Shown here: piece after piece, positions 63,521-64,000 of the stretch
Numbering within the stretch: position 1 is the first letter of the stretch
Layout of the letters: each line of letters begins with the position of its first letter
Source of the DNA: Sphingomonas sp. Leaf230
Lineage (GTDB): Bacteria; Pseudomonadota; Alphaproteobacteria; Sphingomonadales; Sphingomonadaceae
DNA length: 64,000 nt
NCBI RefSeq assembly: GCF_001421745.1
Contig: NZ_LMKW01000010.1
Coordinates: 339,131 to 403,130 of the forward strand
Direction: 5' to 3'
Translations under genes and position numbers: made by a program
The notes under the pieces: generated by a model
What the model saw: the letters and a program-made list of their open reading frames with translations, nothing else
Database searches by the model: none
What the model was told of the DNA's origin: nothing

Positions 63521-64000
63521 CTACTCCGCCGCCAGCGCCCCATCATCATCCCCGGCGCGCTCCTGCGCCTGCCGGTTCCACATCTCCGCATACACGCCGC
63601 CATGCCGCAACAGATCCGCATGCGTCCCCTTCTCGACGATCCGCCCCGCCTCCAGCACGACGATCTGGTCCGCATGCACCACGGTCGACAGCCGGTGCGC
63701 GATCACGATCGTCGTCCGCCCGCGCTCGATCGCCTCCAGCGTATCCAGGATCTCAGCCTCGGTCCGGCTATCCAGCGCCGACGTCGCCTCGTCGAGAATC
63801 AAGATCGGCGGGTTCTTGAGCAGCGTCCGCGCGATCGCCACGCGCTGCTTCTCGCCGCCCGACAGCTTCAACCCACGCTCGCCGACCCGCGTCTCATACC
63901 CCAGCGGCTGGCGCTCGATGAACCCGGCGATCGCCGCGCCCTTCGCCGCAACCTCGACCTCAGGCATCTCCGCACCCTCGCGGCCATAGGCGATGTTGTA
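63521..64000 (-). CDS. ABC transporter, ATPase domain (ATM1/MsbA-like), N-terminal part missing
   Basis: The last 160 residues of an ABC exporter; the gene continues beyond the window end. The signature [20 protein letters not shown] (LSGGE), Walker [17 protein letters not shown] and the His switch [10 protein letters not shown] are intact. [20 protein letters not shown] and the tail [15 protein letters not shown] resemble ATM1-type exporters of the AtmA type more than MsbA, but the membrane domain is not visible. Confidence 0.9.
   Translation of the reverse strand, partial: YNIAYGREGAEMPEVEVAAKGAAIAGFIERQPLGYETRVGERGLKLSGGEKQRVAIARTLLKNPPILILDEATSALDSRTEAEILDTLEAIERGRTTIVIAHRLSTVVHADQIVVLEAGRIVEKGTHADLLRHGGVYAEMWNRQAQERAGDDDGALAAE

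Overview
The window looks like the replication-origin region of a high-GC alphaproteobacterium of the Sphingomonadales (Sphingomonas-like). This rests on gene order, a CcrM-type GANTC methyltransferase, a Mic60-like protein, and sphingomonad-type housekeeping genes such as ribA with a degenerate N-terminal half. Most of the 64 kb is ordinary core genome. I see no prophage, insertion sequence, CRISPR array or rRNA. There is one tRNA (Lys, anticodon TTT).

Layout. 0-9 kb: end of a Mic60-like gene, bestrophin, folP, ccrM, rnhB-thiD, a DUF1272 protein with glmM, a DAACS symporter and an aldo/keto reductase. 10-22.5 kb: peptide transporter, nitroreductase, GntR regulator, arylamine N-acetyltransferase, acyl-CoA dehydrogenase, tsaC, msrA, galE, PAP2 phosphatase, tRNA-Lys, folK, a uracil-DNA glycosylase and a UbiH-family hydroxylase. 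22.7-33 kb: ftsK, OprB-like porin, lolA, xthA-ribA-ydcF, HAD phosphatase, YggS protein, a ThiE-like protein and an unknown exported protein. 33-54 kb is the conserved alphaproteobacterial origin block: DUF3576-leuS-lptE-holA, then (minus strand) DUF6489-mnmE-mnmG-rsmG-parA-parB, then rho-hemJ-hemE, oriC, and ppsR-maf-aroE-coaE-dnaQ. 53-64 kb: hpf, ptsN, thioesterase, DUF1491, SleB hydrolase, AsmA, recQ operon, a retropepsin-like exported protein, a stand-alone HsdR-N-type nuclease-like protein and the end of an ABC exporter.

Replication and segregation signals agree with each other. A hemE-ppsR intergenic region carries two perfect and three near-consensus DnaA boxes, an AT-rich stretch and five GANTC sites. 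Two perfect parS palindromes and one near-perfect copy lie within about 10 kb of it, and parAB is encoded close by. The ccrM promoter region carries six GANTC sites in 136 bp, one of them between the predicted -35 and -10 boxes, which suggests autoregulation by methylation.

The most unusual property is a set of at least eight families of paired, inverted palindromic repeats of about 60-130 bp. They fill most intergenic gaps, and three copies lie in frame inside leuS, tsaC and thiD, two of these probably essential. A second oddity is a group of genes (folP, the PAP2 gene, hemE, perhaps ydcF) with no ATG, GTG or TTG at the expected start, where ATC or CTG stands instead.
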